45,493 bases of DNA from Deltaproteobacteria bacterium (GCA_017303575.1 JAFLCL010000040.1:1-45493); one strand, 5' to 3'; numbered from the stretch's first letter, positions 33,423 to 43,714 are shown. Program-made: numbers and translations. Notes: generated by a model from the letters alone, not told the origin.

Positions 33423-33677
33423 TCACGCTCCTTCGCGTGGCCCTGTCGCGCGACCCTTGCGCGCGAAGAGGAGGATGGCGCTGACGGCCCCGAGGCCGAC
33501 GATGACGCACGAGCATCCGCCGCAGAGGACCAAGTCGTCTTCGTTCGGTCCGAAGTGGCAGCCCGAGTGGCTCGGCTGAAACCCCGGCGGACACGGGTCC
33601 ACGGCGTCTGCGCGCGACGTCGAGGTGTAGAGCATCACGAGCGTGACGAGGCCGATGGATGCGAGCCAGCGCGTCAT
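33423..33677 (-). CDS. Small Cys-rich membrane protein of unknown function
   Basis: The 84-aa product starts with a signal peptide (cleavage near SRADA, residue 23). Its exposed part has six cysteines (DPCPPGFQPSHSGCHFGPNEDD, split around G-C, then CGGCSC). It ends in one membrane helix (VIVGLGAVSAILLFA, 58-72) and a basic tail RKGR. I chose ATG 33677, which has AGGA 8 bases upstream, over ATG 33686. The Cys/Gly motif, helix and Arg/Lys tail resemble the layout of C-terminal sorting signals such as MYXO-CTERM, but not their sequence. It is convergent with the Cys-rich lipoprotein, 6 bases apart. Confidence 0.6.
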   Translation of the reverse strand: MTRWLASIGLVTLVMLYTSTSRADAVDPCPPGFQPSHSGCHFGPNEDDLVLCGGCSCVIVGLGAVSAILLFARKGRATGPREGA

Positions 33678-33730
33678 GCACCGCATCCTCGCACGACCGC
33701 TCCGTTGTCCGCGGCGCAGGCGTCGCGAGA

Positions 33731-33791
33731 TGGGGGCGCTGCCCCCAAACCCCGTACAGCTTTTTGATCCCGAGAAACGATCGTTCCTCGG
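33731..33791. repeat. Dispersed element, degenerate copy D
   Basis: TGGGGGC/GCCCCCA (33731-33737 with 33741-33747, 3-base loop) is followed by CCGAGAAACGA/TCGTTCCTCGG (33770-33780 with 33781-33791, one mismatch). The order (G-run stem, then CCGAG stem) matches copies A and C, but the first TCGAGGG stem is missing. It lies just past the stop of the minus-strand gene at 33796. The 118-base gap 33678-33795 holds nothing else I recognise. Confidence 0.55.
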
Positions 33792-33795
33792 TCTC

Positions 33796-34737
33796 TCAGA
33801 ACACGAGGAGCTCCGCATCGAGGCCGGCCATCCAGGCGACCTCGTCGCCCTCGACCCAGTCGTCGATCGCGTAGACCCACGCGCGGAGCTCGATGCCGAA
33901 GTGACCATCGAGCGCGATGCCGACGGGAAACGACCAGCCGAAGTACATCGCGGGATCGAGCTGCGGGTGCGTGATGACACCGAGCTCGGGGACGAGCGAC
34001 AGGTACCCCGCGCCGATGCGGAAGGGCTCGCGGCGCGGCGCCCAGAGCGTGCGTGCGCCGACGCCGACCTGCACCGAGACCTGATCGAACGACGCGCCGA
34101 GCACGCCCGTCAGCACGCGGACGCGGAGATCGGCGCCGAGCACGTTGCCGAAGAGGACGGCGAGGATCTCTTCGTCGTCCCAGTCGACGCCGATGCCCCA
34201 GCCGATCTGCGCGAAGAACGATCCCACGGCGAAGCCCGCCTCGGGGCGCGCGCCCACGCCGCCGCCGATCGCCAGATCGAAGCGCCAGTCCTCGTCGCGC
34301 AGATGCAGGGTCGGCGGAGGTGTGGGCGGCGGTGACTGGGGTAGGGCGCCGTAGAGCGAGCTCACCCTGGGATCGCTGGCGATCGCGGCGGCCTCGCGCG
34401 ACATGCCGTCTCGGTCGGTGGGGTAGTCCGACACGTCTGCGAGGGGACCGTCGATCTCGAGGTAGACGCCCCCCGCTGCGGGGCAGGTGCTCCCGCTACA
34501 GGGTCGTGCTGCCCGGATCGGGCGGCACGCGCCGCTCACGTGGCTGCACACCGTCACCGCGCCGTCCGGCACGGAGGGCACCAGCGCACGATCCCGCGCC
34601 ACCAGGATGGCCGGCTGATCGACGAAGAGGCCCACCACGTGGGCGGCGCGGGCGCTCTGGGCCGCGACGAGCGTGGGGCACGCGAGCCCGACGCAGAGAA
34701 GAAGTGATGAGAGCGACAGAGCTTCGACGCGGCGCAT
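33796..34737 (-). CDS. Exported outer-membrane-type protein of unknown function
   Basis: The 313-aa protein has a signal peptide (cleavage near VAAQS, residue 27) and a Cys-containing N-terminal half (VCSHVSGACRPIRAARPCSGSTC). A Pro-rich hinge follows (SPPPTPPPT, about 134-142). The C-terminal half has alternating strands with Gly/aromatic content (FDLAIGGGVGARPEAGFAVG, then FGWSFPVGIALDGHFG) and ends LDAELLVF. A small barrel or exposed beta domain is likely. I do not recognise a family. It is divergent from hprK with about 80 bases between starts, and a degenerate structured repeat follows its stop. Confidence 0.65.
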   Translation of the reverse strand: MRRVEALSLSSLLLCVGLACPTLVAAQSARAAHVVGLFVDQPAILVARDRALVPSVPDGAVTVCSHVSGACRPIRAARPCSGSTCPAAGGVYLEIDGPLADVSDYPTDRDGMSREAAAIASDPRVSSLYGALPQSPPPTPPPTLHLRDEDWRFDLAIGGGVGARPEAGFAVGSFFAQIGWGIGVDWDDEEILAVLFGNVLGADLRVRVLTGVLGASFDQVSVQVGVGARTLWAPRREPFRIGAGYLSLVPELGVITHPQLDPAMYFGWSFPVGIALDGHFGIELRAWVYAIDDWVEGDEVAWMAGLDAELLVF

Positions 34738-34818
34738 GGACGGCCTTCGACGCGCGAAGGCGCCGCGCGATCTCTCGAGCGATCTCTCCGCCCCGCCTTC
34801 GTCGTACGCTCGCTGCGC

Positions 34819-35787
34819 ATGCACGTCCCCTCGATGAGCACGCCGTCGCTGGTGCCCGGACCGCCTGCGTCCGTTCGCGCGCTGCTGGCCCACCCAGGCG
34901 TGAGCGACGTGCTCCGGATCGTCGCGGGAGCGCGCGGCATCGATCGCGCGCTCGCGCACCCGCGCATCCAGAAGAGCGGGCTCGTGCTCGCCGGACATCT
35001 CCACGGTGTCGTGCCGTCGCGCATCCAGATCTTCGGCGAGACCGAGATCACCTACTTCGAGACGCTCTCGGTCGAGGATCGTCGTGCGCGAGCGGCGCTC
35101 CTCTTCTCCCTCTCTCCGTCACTCGTGGTGCTCACGCGCGATGTCGCCCCGCCGCCCGAGCTCCTCGAAGCCGCCGAGGCGACAGGCTCGCCGCTCGGCG
35201 TGGCGGCCGCACGATCGAGCCATGCCATCGCGCTGCTCCACAGCGTCCTCGACACCATCCTGGCGCCGCGCGAGTGGCGGCACGGCGTGATGGTCGAGGT
35301 CTACGGCGTGGGCATCCTGCTCACGGGTGCGAGCGGCATCGGCAAGAGCGAGTGCGCGCTCTTCCTCGTCGAGCGTGGACACCGCCTCGTCGCCGACGAT
35401 CGCGTGGAGATCACCTCGGCCGCCGACAACACGCTGGTGGGGCGTCCGGCGCCGCTGCTCCGACACCACCTCGAGATCCGCGGCCTCGGCATCCTCAACA
35501 TCCGCGATCTCTTCGGCGCCACGGCGGTGCGCGACGAAGCGCCGCTGCACCTCGTGATCGATCTACGGTCCTTCGAGCGACACGAAGACGCCGATCGTTT
35601 GGGCGTCGACGACGTGACGACGATGCTCCTCGGACAAGAGGTGCCGCTCGTCACGATCCCCGTGCGCCCAGGCCGCGACATGGGCGTGCTCCTCGAGGTC
35701 GCGGCCCGCAACCAGCTCTTGAAGCGCTCGGGCAACCATGGCGCGCGCGCCTTCGTGGATCGTCTCGAGAAGGCGACCATGAAGTGA
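34819..35787 (+). CDS. hprK: HPr kinase/phosphorylase
   Basis: The 322-aa protein is a bifunctional enzyme that phosphorylates and dephosphorylates the regulatory Ser of HPr. Its P-loop is GASGIGKS (170-177), preceded by catalytic H155 in EWRHGVMVEVYG. Capping and signature residues lie in VADDRVEI (191-198) and EIRGLGILNIRD (219-230), the family signature for the phosphorylase reaction. The N-terminal ~130 residues are the usual HprK N-domain. The partner HPr (38275), with a conserved Ser54, lies 2.5 kb away on the opposite strand with ptsI and rapZ. Myxobacteria carry such regulatory PTS sets without sugar permeases. A DUF2585 gene follows 25 bases later. It is distinct from the HprK-like kinase at 7922, which lacks the signature. 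Confidence 0.93.
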   Translation: MHVPSMSTPSLVPGPPASVRALLAHPGVSDVLRIVAGARGIDRALAHPRIQKSGLVLAGHLHGVVPSRIQIFGETEITYFETLSVEDRRARAALLFSLSPSLVVLTRDVAPPPELLEAAEATGSPLGVAAARSSHAIALLHSVLDTILAPREWRHGVMVEVYGVGILLTGASGIGKSECALFLVERGHRLVADDRVEITSAADNTLVGRPAPLLRHHLEIRGLGILNIRDLFGATAVRDEAPLHLVIDLRSFERHEDADRLGVDDVTTMLLGQEVPLVTIPVRPGRDMGVLLEVAARNQLLKRSGNHGARAFVDRLEKATMK

Positions 35788-35812
35788 GCGCGACCTCGGG
35801 AGGACAGGCGAG

Positions 35813-36433
35813 ATGACGATGACGGCCGATCAGCGCCTCGAGAAGTACGGTCGCTCGCTCGACCTCGAGCCCAAGCACTTCGCCGCAGGCGCTGCCATCA
35901 CGATCGCGACGCTGCTGACGCTGAAGTCGTTCGGACGCCCGTGGTGGTGCGCGTGCGGCAGCCTCGTGCCGTGGTCGGGTGACATCAACGGGAGCCACAA
36001 CTCACAGCACTTCATCGACCCGTACTCGGCGAGCCACTTCGAGCACGGGCTGCTCTTCTTTCTCTTCCTGCTGCTCTTTCCCAAGCTCTCGCTGGCGTGG
36101 CGCACGGTCGCCGCGGCCAGCATCGAGTGCGCGTGGGAGCTGCTCGAGAATTCCAGCTTCATCATCGATCGCTACCGCGCGGCCACGGTCTCCTCGGACT
36201 ACTACGGCGATGCGGTGCTGAACTCGCTCTCCGACGTGATCTTCGCGACGTCGGGCTTCTTGTTCTCCTGGCTCGTCGTGCGCCACGCACGTCTGGGCTG
36301 GCCGGTGTGGGTCGCCGCAGTCGTGCTCTGCGAGCTCGGCATGGTCTTCACGGTGCGCGACAGCCTCGCGATCAACGTCGTGATGTTGATCCACCCGATC
36401 GATGCCATCCGCCAGTGGCAGTCGGGCGGCTGA
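35813..36433 (+). CDS. DUF2585 family membrane protein
   Basis: The 206-aa protein has about six hydrophobic segments and an N-terminal hydrophilic stretch. Conserved-looking blocks are WWCACGSLVPWSGDINGSHNSQH, then FIDPYSASHFEHG, and SIECAWELLENSSFIIDRY. The His, Asn and Glu residues near the membrane are typical of the DUF2585 family, whose function is unknown. ATG 35813 has GGGAGGA upstream. It follows hprK by 25 bases on the same strand, so it may be co-transcribed, but no functional link is evident. It is convergent with ptsI, 6 bases apart. Confidence 0.82.
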   Translation: MTMTADQRLEKYGRSLDLEPKHFAAGAAITIATLLTLKSFGRPWWCACGSLVPWSGDINGSHNSQHFIDPYSASHFEHGLLFFLFLLLFPKLSLAWRTVAAASIECAWELLENSSFIIDRYRAATVSSDYYGDAVLNSLSDVIFATSGFLFSWLVVRHARLGWPVWVAAVVLCELGMVFTVRDSLAINVVMLIHPIDAIRQWQSGG

Positions 36434-36439
36434 GCCGGA

Positions 36440-38274
<1,835 letters not shown>

Positions 38275-38278
<4 letters not shown>

Positions 38279-38568
38279 GGGCGCTCTCCGAAGCCGTCCG
38301 CGATGAGCGCGCCCAGCGCCACGAGCGCGACCTCCGCATCCGGCCCAGCCGTGTGCACGGTGACGGAGGTGCCGCGGCTCCCACACAAGAGCAGCACGCC
38401 CATCACGCTCTTGGCGTTCGCGCGCTGACCATCCTTCTCCAGCTCGACCTCGCAAGCGAACTTGGAAGCGAGCTGCACGAGCTTGGTGGCTGCCCGCGCA
38501 TGCAGCCCGAGCTCGTTCACGATCTCGAACGCGCCCGACGCGCGCGCGACCGGTGGCTCGAGGCTCAT
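38275..38568 (-). CDS. ptsH: HPr phosphocarrier protein
   Basis: The 97-aa protein has the HPr motifs GLHARAATKL with phospho-carrier H23 and KSVMGVLLL with regulatory Ser54, the target of HprK. It is slightly longer than typical HPr (about 88 aa), with a ~10-residue N-terminal extension. The ATG overlaps the rapZ stop (ATGA) and its stop overlaps the ptsI start. The presence of hprK nearby implies Ser phosphorylation is used for control. Confidence 0.94.
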
Positions 38569-39455
38569 CGTGTGATGTCCCGGTGTGCGACCACGATCTC
38601 GCGCGTGCCGCGCAGCCGCTCGGCGATGTGCTCCGCGATCGCGACCGAGCGGTGTCGTCCTCCGGTGCAGCCGATCGCGACCGTGAGGTAGGCCTTTCCC
38701 TCGCGCTCGTAGCGCGGGAGCGTGTGGCCGAGGAGCGTGAGCACGTCGCTCACGAGCTCCTTCGTCTCTTCGGATCCGAGCACGTAGTCGCGCACCGGCG
38801 CATCGAGCCCTGTCTGCGGCCGGAGGTGGGGGACGAAGTGTGGGTTGTCGAGGAAGCGCACATCGAAGACCAGGTCCGCGTCGACGGGAAGGCCGTACTT
38901 GAAGCCGAACGACACCACACGGACGCGCATCGAGGCGCCCGGCGCGGCCCGACCCACGTACTCCACGAGCGCGCGCCGCAGCTCGTGCACCGAGAGGCGC
39001 GAGGTGTCGATCACGTGCGTGGCGCGCTGACGCAGCGTGGAGAGCTGGTCGCGCTCGCGCGAGATCGCGGCCATCACGTCCCCACCCGGGGCGAGGGGGT
39101 GAGGGCGACGCGTCTCGCTGTAGCGACGCACGAGCGCGTCGTCGGCGCAGTCGAGGAAGAGGACGTCCACCTCGTGGCCCGAGTCACGCACGCGATCGAG
39201 CAACTCGCCCGCGCTCTCGAGGAACGCGCCGGTGCGCACGTCGATGCCGAGGCCGATCTGCCGCACCGCGCCGCCGAGGAGGAGCTTGCTGGCCTCGCTC
39301 TCGTCGAAGAGGCGCAAGAGCTCGGGGGCGAGCTGCGGCGGGAGGTTGTCGACGCAGTAGAAGCCGAGATCCTCGAGCACGCGGAGCGCGCTGGAGCGTC
39401 CGGCCCCGGACATGCCCGTGACGACGACGACGTGGAGCGCGCTCACGGCCGGCAT
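38565..39455 (-). CDS. rapZ: RapZ/YvcJ-family nucleotide-binding adapter
   Basis: The 296-aa protein has the P-loop GMSGAGRSS (14-22) followed by LEDLGFYCVDNLPPQL, the family signature. The C-terminal domain has FGFKYGLPVDADLVFDVRFLDNPHFV and IGCTGGRHRSVAIAEHIAERL. In E. coli RapZ directs RNase E to the GlmZ sRNA and senses glucosamine-6-phosphate. Outside enterobacteria its targets are less clear, though linkage to PTS genes is common, as here. The ATG at 39455 is used; GTG 9 bases downstream is an alternative. It follows the thioredoxin-fold gene by 36 bases and overlaps ptsH, forming a rapZ-ptsH-ptsI unit. Confidence 0.93.
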   Translation of the reverse strand: MPAVSALHVVVVTGMSGAGRSSALRVLEDLGFYCVDNLPPQLAPELLRLFDESEASKLLLGGAVRQIGLGIDVRTGAFLESAGELLDRVRDSGHEVDVLFLDCADDALVRRYSETRRPHPLAPGGDVMAAISRERDQLSTLRQRATHVIDTSRLSVHELRRALVEYVGRAAPGASMRVRVVSFGFKYGLPVDADLVFDVRFLDNPHFVPHLRPQTGLDAPVRDYVLGSEETKELVSDVLTLLGHTLPRYEREGKAYLTVAIGCTGGRHRSVAIAEHIAERLRGTREIVVAHRDITR

Positions 39456-39491
39456 CCTACCAGGCGAGGCGCGACCTCCGCACCGCCTCGC

Positions 39492-40019
39492 TCATTCCAT
39501 GAAGCGCTCGAGATCACCCTCGCTCATGAAGCCCACGTGACGCTCCGCGACGCGGCCCTCGCGATCGATCTGGAAGTACGAAGGAACCGCCTCCAACGGG
39601 CCGAGATCGGAGACGCCGCGGGCGATTCCGTCGTTCGGATCCCACGCGATCGTGAACGGCGCCTCCATCGCTCGCTCGAAGAGCGGCGCGAACGTCGCCG
39701 CGTCGGGCTGCGCGAGCACGGCGAGCACCACCACGTCCTCGTGATCACGCGCGTAGCGTGAGAGCGGCCGCATCGCGGCTTGGCTCACGCCGTCGTAGGT
39801 CGCGAGCACGGCGAGCAACACCTGGCTCCCGCGCTGGTCCTCGATCGCCACGACGCGGTCGTCCGTGGTGCGGAGGTGCAGCACGACCGCCTCGTCGCCC
39901 CTTCGCGCGTGGGTGCTGCCGACGCCGGTGTCGATGGGACCGCAGGCGTGGCTCGCAGGCGCGGCGGCAGCGAGCGACGCGAGCAGGCAGAACGGTGGGC
40001 GTGTGCGCGAGGACGGCAC
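39492..40019 (-). CDS. TlpA/AhpC-like thioredoxin-fold exported protein without CxxC
   Basis: From GTG 40019 the 175-aa protein has a signal-like N-terminus (CLLASLAAAAPASHAC). A thioredoxin/TlpA-type fold follows: SQVLLAVLATYDGVSQAAMRPLSRYARDHEDVVVLAVLAQPDAATF, broken by loops, then IDREGRVAERHVGFM. The position where TlpA has CxxC reads ATYDGVSQ, so the redox cysteines are absent and disulfide exchange is unlikely. It probably acts as a binding or structural thioredoxin-fold protein. It is divergent from the TIGR02757 gene with 26 bases between starts, and upstream of rapZ on the same strand. The start codon is uncertain because no ribosome site is visible. Confidence 0.65.
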   Translation of the reverse strand: MPSSRTRPPFCLLASLAAAAPASHACGPIDTGVGSTHARRGDEAVVLHLRTTDDRVVAIEDQRGSQVLLAVLATYDGVSQAAMRPLSRYARDHEDVVVLAVLAQPDAATFAPLFERAMEAPFTIAWDPNDGIARGVSDLGPLEAVPSYFQIDREGRVAERHVGFMSEGDLERFME

Positions 40020-40045
40020 GAAGGCCGCTATAACACGCGGGACCC

Positions 40046-40987
40046 GTGCCCTCGTCCCCGTCCCCTCGCAGCTCGCGCGCACGCCCGCGTTCGAGCGCAT
40101 CGCGCCGCCGCATCGACGTGCTCGCGACCGGCCCGCACCTCGACGCGCTGATCGAGGCCACCGACCGCACGCGTCGACGCGACGACGACCCCGTCTCGTT
40201 CGTGCATCGGTACGAGCACCCAGCCGATCGCGAGGTGGTCGCGCTGATCGCCGCGCTCCTCGCGTTCGGGAACGTGAAGGCCATCCGCACCTCGATCGGG
40301 CGCGCGCTCGAGCGTCTCGGGGACGGACCGGCGCACGCGATCGACACGCTGGAGCCGTCGGAGATCGCGCGACGGCTCGAGGGCTTCGTGCACCGCGTCT
40401 ACCGCGGCGAGGATCTGGCGCGCGTCCTCTCCGGCGCCGGTCGGCTCCGTCGGGAGCACGGCTCGATCGGCGAGGCGATCGTGCACTTCGCCGCCGACGA
40501 CAGCATCGAGATCCCCGGCGCGCTGGCATCGCGCGCTCGGCTCGTTCGCGTGCTCGCGGGCCTGGGGGACGCGCTGCGCGGACCGCCGCCCCATCGCAGC
40601 GGGCTCGTGCACCTCGTGCCCGACGTCCGCCGAGGCAGCGCCTGCAAGCGCTTGCTGCTCTACCTGCGTTGGATGTGTCGCGCCGAGGACGGCATCGATC
40701 TCGGCCTCTCGCGCTTCCCCGCCTCCGAGCTGGTGATCCCGCTCGACACCCACGTCCACCGCATCGCGCGAAACCTCGATCTCACGCGCCGTCCCGACGC
40801 GTCGATGAAGACGGCGGTCGAGATCACGGAGGCGCTCTCGCGCTTCGATGCGAACGATCCCGTGAAGTACGATTTCGCGATCTGCCACCTCGGCGTCTCG
40901 CGACAGTGCCCGAGCCGCAAGGACCCCGAGCGCTGCGGGTCCTGCGTGGTGCGCGCCGTGTGCCGACACTGGCGCGCGCGACGCTGA
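40046..40987 (+). CDS. TIGR02757/DUF2400 family protein
   Basis: The 313-aa protein matches this family of unknown function. Blocks include DPVSFVHRYEHPADREVVALIAALLAFGNV and SGLVHLVPDVRRGSACKRLLLYLRWMCR. The segment IPLDTHVHRIARNLDLTRR and the C-terminal QC, then ERCGSCVVRAVC, resemble the helix-hairpin-helix catalytic Asp region and the four-Cys iron-sulfur loop of endonuclease III. This suggests a DNA-glycosylase-like fold (my inference). The first ~25 residues are Arg/Ser-rich and may not be translated; GTG 40046 is the only early start. It is convergent with plsB with no gap. Confidence 0.82.
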   Translation: MPSSPSPRSSRARPRSSASRRRIDVLATGPHLDALIEATDRTRRRDDDPVSFVHRYEHPADREVVALIAALLAFGNVKAIRTSIGRALERLGDGPAHAIDTLEPSEIARRLEGFVHRVYRGEDLARVLSGAGRLRREHGSIGEAIVHFAADDSIEIPGALASRARLVRVLAGLGDALRGPPPHRSGLVHLVPDVRRGSACKRLLLYLRWMCRAEDGIDLGLSRFPASELVIPLDTHVHRIARNLDLTRRPDASMKTAVEITEALSRFDANDPVKYDFAICHLGVSRQCPSRKDPERCGSCVVRAVCRHWRARR

Positions 40988-43675
40988 TCAGCGGAGGTGA
41001 GCGCGGATCGTCTCGCGCCAGTGGGCGATCCCCTCGTGCGTCGTCTCGGTCTTCGTGAGCGTCGCGCCGTCCATGCGGACGATGCCCAGCTCGTGGAAGG
41101 CCGCGAGCGCGCTCTCGAGCTTGGGCTTGGAGAGCGTCTCGCGACGCTGGATCTCGCGTGCAGCGAGGGAACGACGGGCGCGCTCGACGACCTGCTTGTT
41201 CCAGTCCTTGCGCGCGATCGGCAGCGCCGCCGGATCGGCGAGGCTCTCGAGCGTGACCGAGTACGCCTCGAGGTAGGTGCGGATCATCTCGGCGTAGGTC
41301 TCGACGCGCGCGCCGTCTGGGCCCGCCGCGCGGCGCACCACGTCGCCCTCCCAGACCACCTCGCCCGCTTCGATCATCTGGCCCAGCGCATCGGAGAAGA
41401 TGTCCTCGAAGGGCGCGTCCGCGCGGAACTGGAACTCGAGCTTGAAGAGGCGCGAGAGATCGCGGACACGATCGCGCAGGGACGTCATCGGCGCTTCGCC
41501 TCCGAGCGCGCCGAGCGAGCTCGCCACGAGCGCGCTCGGGACGAAGAAGTGGAGGACGTTGTTCTTGAAGTAGTCGAGCGCGAGCCGTCGGGTCTCGGGC
41601 ACCGTGTACGTCGCGGCCTCGCCCTCGCCGATCCGCGCCATCAGCTTGGCGTCGAGGAAGAGGGCGATCGCCTGCTCCAGCGTGTCAGCGCGCAGCGCGC
41701 CGGAGCGATCCGTGATCGCGCGCGCCACAGGCGCGTCGAGCCGACGGAACACCTGGACGAGCTCCGCCGCGCCCGAGACGAGCTCGGCGTGCGTGAGGCG
41801 CGGACCGCGGTGCGCGAGGAGCGCGGTGGCGAGCAGGGCCGCCGGCGTGACCATCGTGACGCGATCGATCTCGTACGTGATCCGGTGCGCGATGCGCGAG
41901 ACCAACCCACGCCGCTTCGCGGGCGAGAGATCGGGCGCAGGCTCGCTCGCGTCCGGCTCGAGCCCCGCGGCCTCTCGATGGAGCGAGGCGAGATCGAACA
42001 CCTCGCCGAACTGCAGGTAGAGCCGCCCGTAGCGCGATCGGAGCACGCGCGGCGCGCGCAGCAGGCCGCCGATGTCCTCCTTCTTCTTCTCGCCGCCCTC
42101 GAGCTCGCGCACGTACGAGCCCTCTTCGATGATCCGCTCGTAGCCGATCGAGATGGGCACGAACTGGACGGGCTGCGACAGACCGAGGCCTGCGTCGACG
42201 ATCATCGAGAGGATGCCGAGCTTCGGTGGCAGGAGCTTGCCGGTGCGCGAGCGGCCGCCCTCGACGAAGACCTCGATGTTGTGCCCCTCGCTCAGCACCT
42301 TGCGGATGTAGGCATCGACGACGTGCGGGTAGAGCTTCTGTCCCTTGAAGCTACGGCGGATGAAGAACGCGCCCGCGTGACGAAAGAGCGTGCCCAGGGG
42401 GAAGAACGCGAGGTTGTCGCCCGCAGCGATCAGCGGAGGCGCCAGGCCGTGTGAGTAGAACACGCTCGAGACGATCAGGTAGTCGACGTGGCTCTTGTGC
42501 GAGGGCACGAGCACGAGCGGTCCGCGTCGCGCAGCCTCGCGCACGCGCGCCATGCCCTCCTCGTCGACGACGAGACCGTCGTAGATGCGATCCCAGACCA
42601 CGCGGAGCGCGCGATCCATCAGGCCCACGACGTTCTGATCCGGCGCGGCGGCCAGCAGATCGAGCTCTCGGCGCGTCTCGGCCTCGAGCTCGGCGTAGGG
42701 GCGCTGTCGCTCGCGCGCGGCCGCCTGCACGTGGCGACGCAGGCGCGGGCTCCGCAACAGCTCGTCCTTGAGACGCGCGCTCGACTTGTGCGCGGGCCCG
42801 AGGAGGATCGTGCGCTCGCGCTCCATGCGACGCAGCAACGCGTAGCGGACCGCGTCGGCCGCCTGCGCGTCGGTCATGTGGTCGTTCTCGCCCAGGAACG
42901 CGAGGAGATCGAAGGGCTCGCCGCCGCGGTGGATCGCGTTGCGGAAGTTGAGGAGGAACTGGAGCGAGGTACGCACGCGGCCCGGCCAGTCGCTGGGGCC
43001 GAAGAGGACATCGACGATCGTCGGATGCTTGTTCGCCGTGCGCTTGGTCCACACCAGCGTCTGCGGCAGCAGGATGATCGGCTTCTCGGTCTTGCGCTGG
43101 AGCTCCACGAGCGTGCGCACCAGATCGACCTCGAGGGCGACGCCCGCGCGACCCTCCTTGGCGCGCGTCATGGCGCGCGACACCGACGGTGGCCGGCGCA
43201 GGAAGAGGAGGGCGCTCGCGTTCGCGGCGAGCGTGTCGGCGAGCGCGTTCTCCTCGGGCATGGGGCTCGCGCCGCGCAGCCGTCGCGCCCCCCGACCGAA
43301 CGGCTCGAGCACCGACATGCCGAGATCGTTGGTGAACCGGATGAGCGGCAGGCCGTTCCGCTTCACGAGGTAGTCGAGGCCGAGGAAGTCGAGGAACGAC
43401 TGCGCGCGCCCGATGTAGACGACGTGCCCGCGCGCGCTCGCGGCCCGCACGGCATCCGCCCACCCCTCGTCCACGCGGATGTGTCGGAACACGCGATCGT
43501 AGACGGATCGCCAGAGCGGGCTCGGCTCGTACGCGACGGGTCGGTACGCACCCGAGACGCTCGCGGCCGGCAGACCTCGCTCCTCGACGGTCCGCGTCGT
43601 CGGCGGCGCTGGCTCGAGAGCCGGCTGGCCGCCTGGCGACGCGCGTCGCGTGGCCTCGCGCGCGCTGTCCGGCAT
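40988..43675 (-). CDS. plsB: Glycerol-3-phosphate 1-O-acyltransferase PlsB
   Basis: The 895-aa protein carries the acyltransferase HX4D motif in VLVPSHKSHVDYLIVSS (H393/D398). It also has the PlsB blocks FFPLGTLFRHAGAFFIRRSF and VFVEGGRSRTGKLLPPKLGILSM (469-491), which bind glycerol-3-phosphate. PlsB acylates sn-glycerol-3-phosphate at C1, the first step of phospholipid synthesis, at the inner membrane. The N-terminal ~370 residues and C-terminal ~330 match full-length PlsB layout and make it longer than the E. coli enzyme (807 aa). The first 35 residues are disordered-looking. ATG 43675 is used. A perfect 10-bp hairpin lies 16-39 bases upstream of the start and could affect expression. Confidence 0.93.
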   Translation of the reverse strand: MPDSAREATRRASPGGQPALEPAPPTTRTVEERGLPAASVSGAYRPVAYEPSPLWRSVYDRVFRHIRVDEGWADAVRAASARGHVVYIGRAQSFLDFLGLDYLVKRNGLPLIRFTNDLGMSVLEPFGRGARRLRGASPMPEENALADTLAANASALLFLRRPPSVSRAMTRAKEGRAGVALEVDLVRTLVELQRKTEKPIILLPQTLVWTKRTANKHPTIVDVLFGPSDWPGRVRTSLQFLLNFRNAIHRGGEPFDLLAFLGENDHMTDAQAADAVRYALLRRMERERTILLGPAHKSSARLKDELLRSPRLRRHVQAAARERQRPYAELEAETRRELDLLAAAPDQNVVGLMDRALRVVWDRIYDGLVVDEEGMARVREAARRGPLVLVPSHKSHVDYLIVSSVFYSHGLAPPLIAAGDNLAFFPLGTLFRHAGAFFIRRSFKGQKLYPHVVDAYIRKVLSEGHNIEVFVEGGRSRTGKLLPPKLGILSMIVDAGLGLSQPVQFVPISIGYERIIEEGSYVRELEGGEKKKEDIGGLLRAPRVLRSRYGRLYLQFGEVFDLASLHREAAGLEPDASEPAPDLSPAKRRGLVSRIAHRITYEIDRVTMVTPAALLATALLAHRGPRLTHAELVSGAAELVQVFRRLDAPVARAITDRSGALRADTLEQAIALFLDAKLMARIGEGEAATYTVPETRRLALDYFKNNVLHFFVPSALVASSLGALGGEAPMTSLRDRVRDLSRLFKLEFQFRADAPFEDIFSDALGQMIEAGEVVWEGDVVRRAAGPDGARVETYAEMIRTYLEAYSVTLESLADPAALPIARKDWNKQVVERARRSLAAREIQRRETLSKPKLESALAAFHELGIVRMDGATLTKTETTHEGIAHWRETIRAHLR

Positions 43676-43690
43676 CGGGCGACGCTATCA

Positions 43691-43714
43691 CGCGCTTCCG
43701 GGTGCGGAAGCGCG
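43691..43714. promoter_or_regulatory. 10-bp perfect hairpin upstream of plsB
   Basis: CGCGCTTCCG (43691-43700) pairs with CGGAAGCGCG (43705-43714) around GGTG. A second stem, CCGGGCG/CGCCCGG (43733-43739 with 43744-43750), lies beyond it. Together they occupy the 5' side of plsB and precede the divergent promoter at 43759. They could be leader structures or protein sites. Confidence 0.4.
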
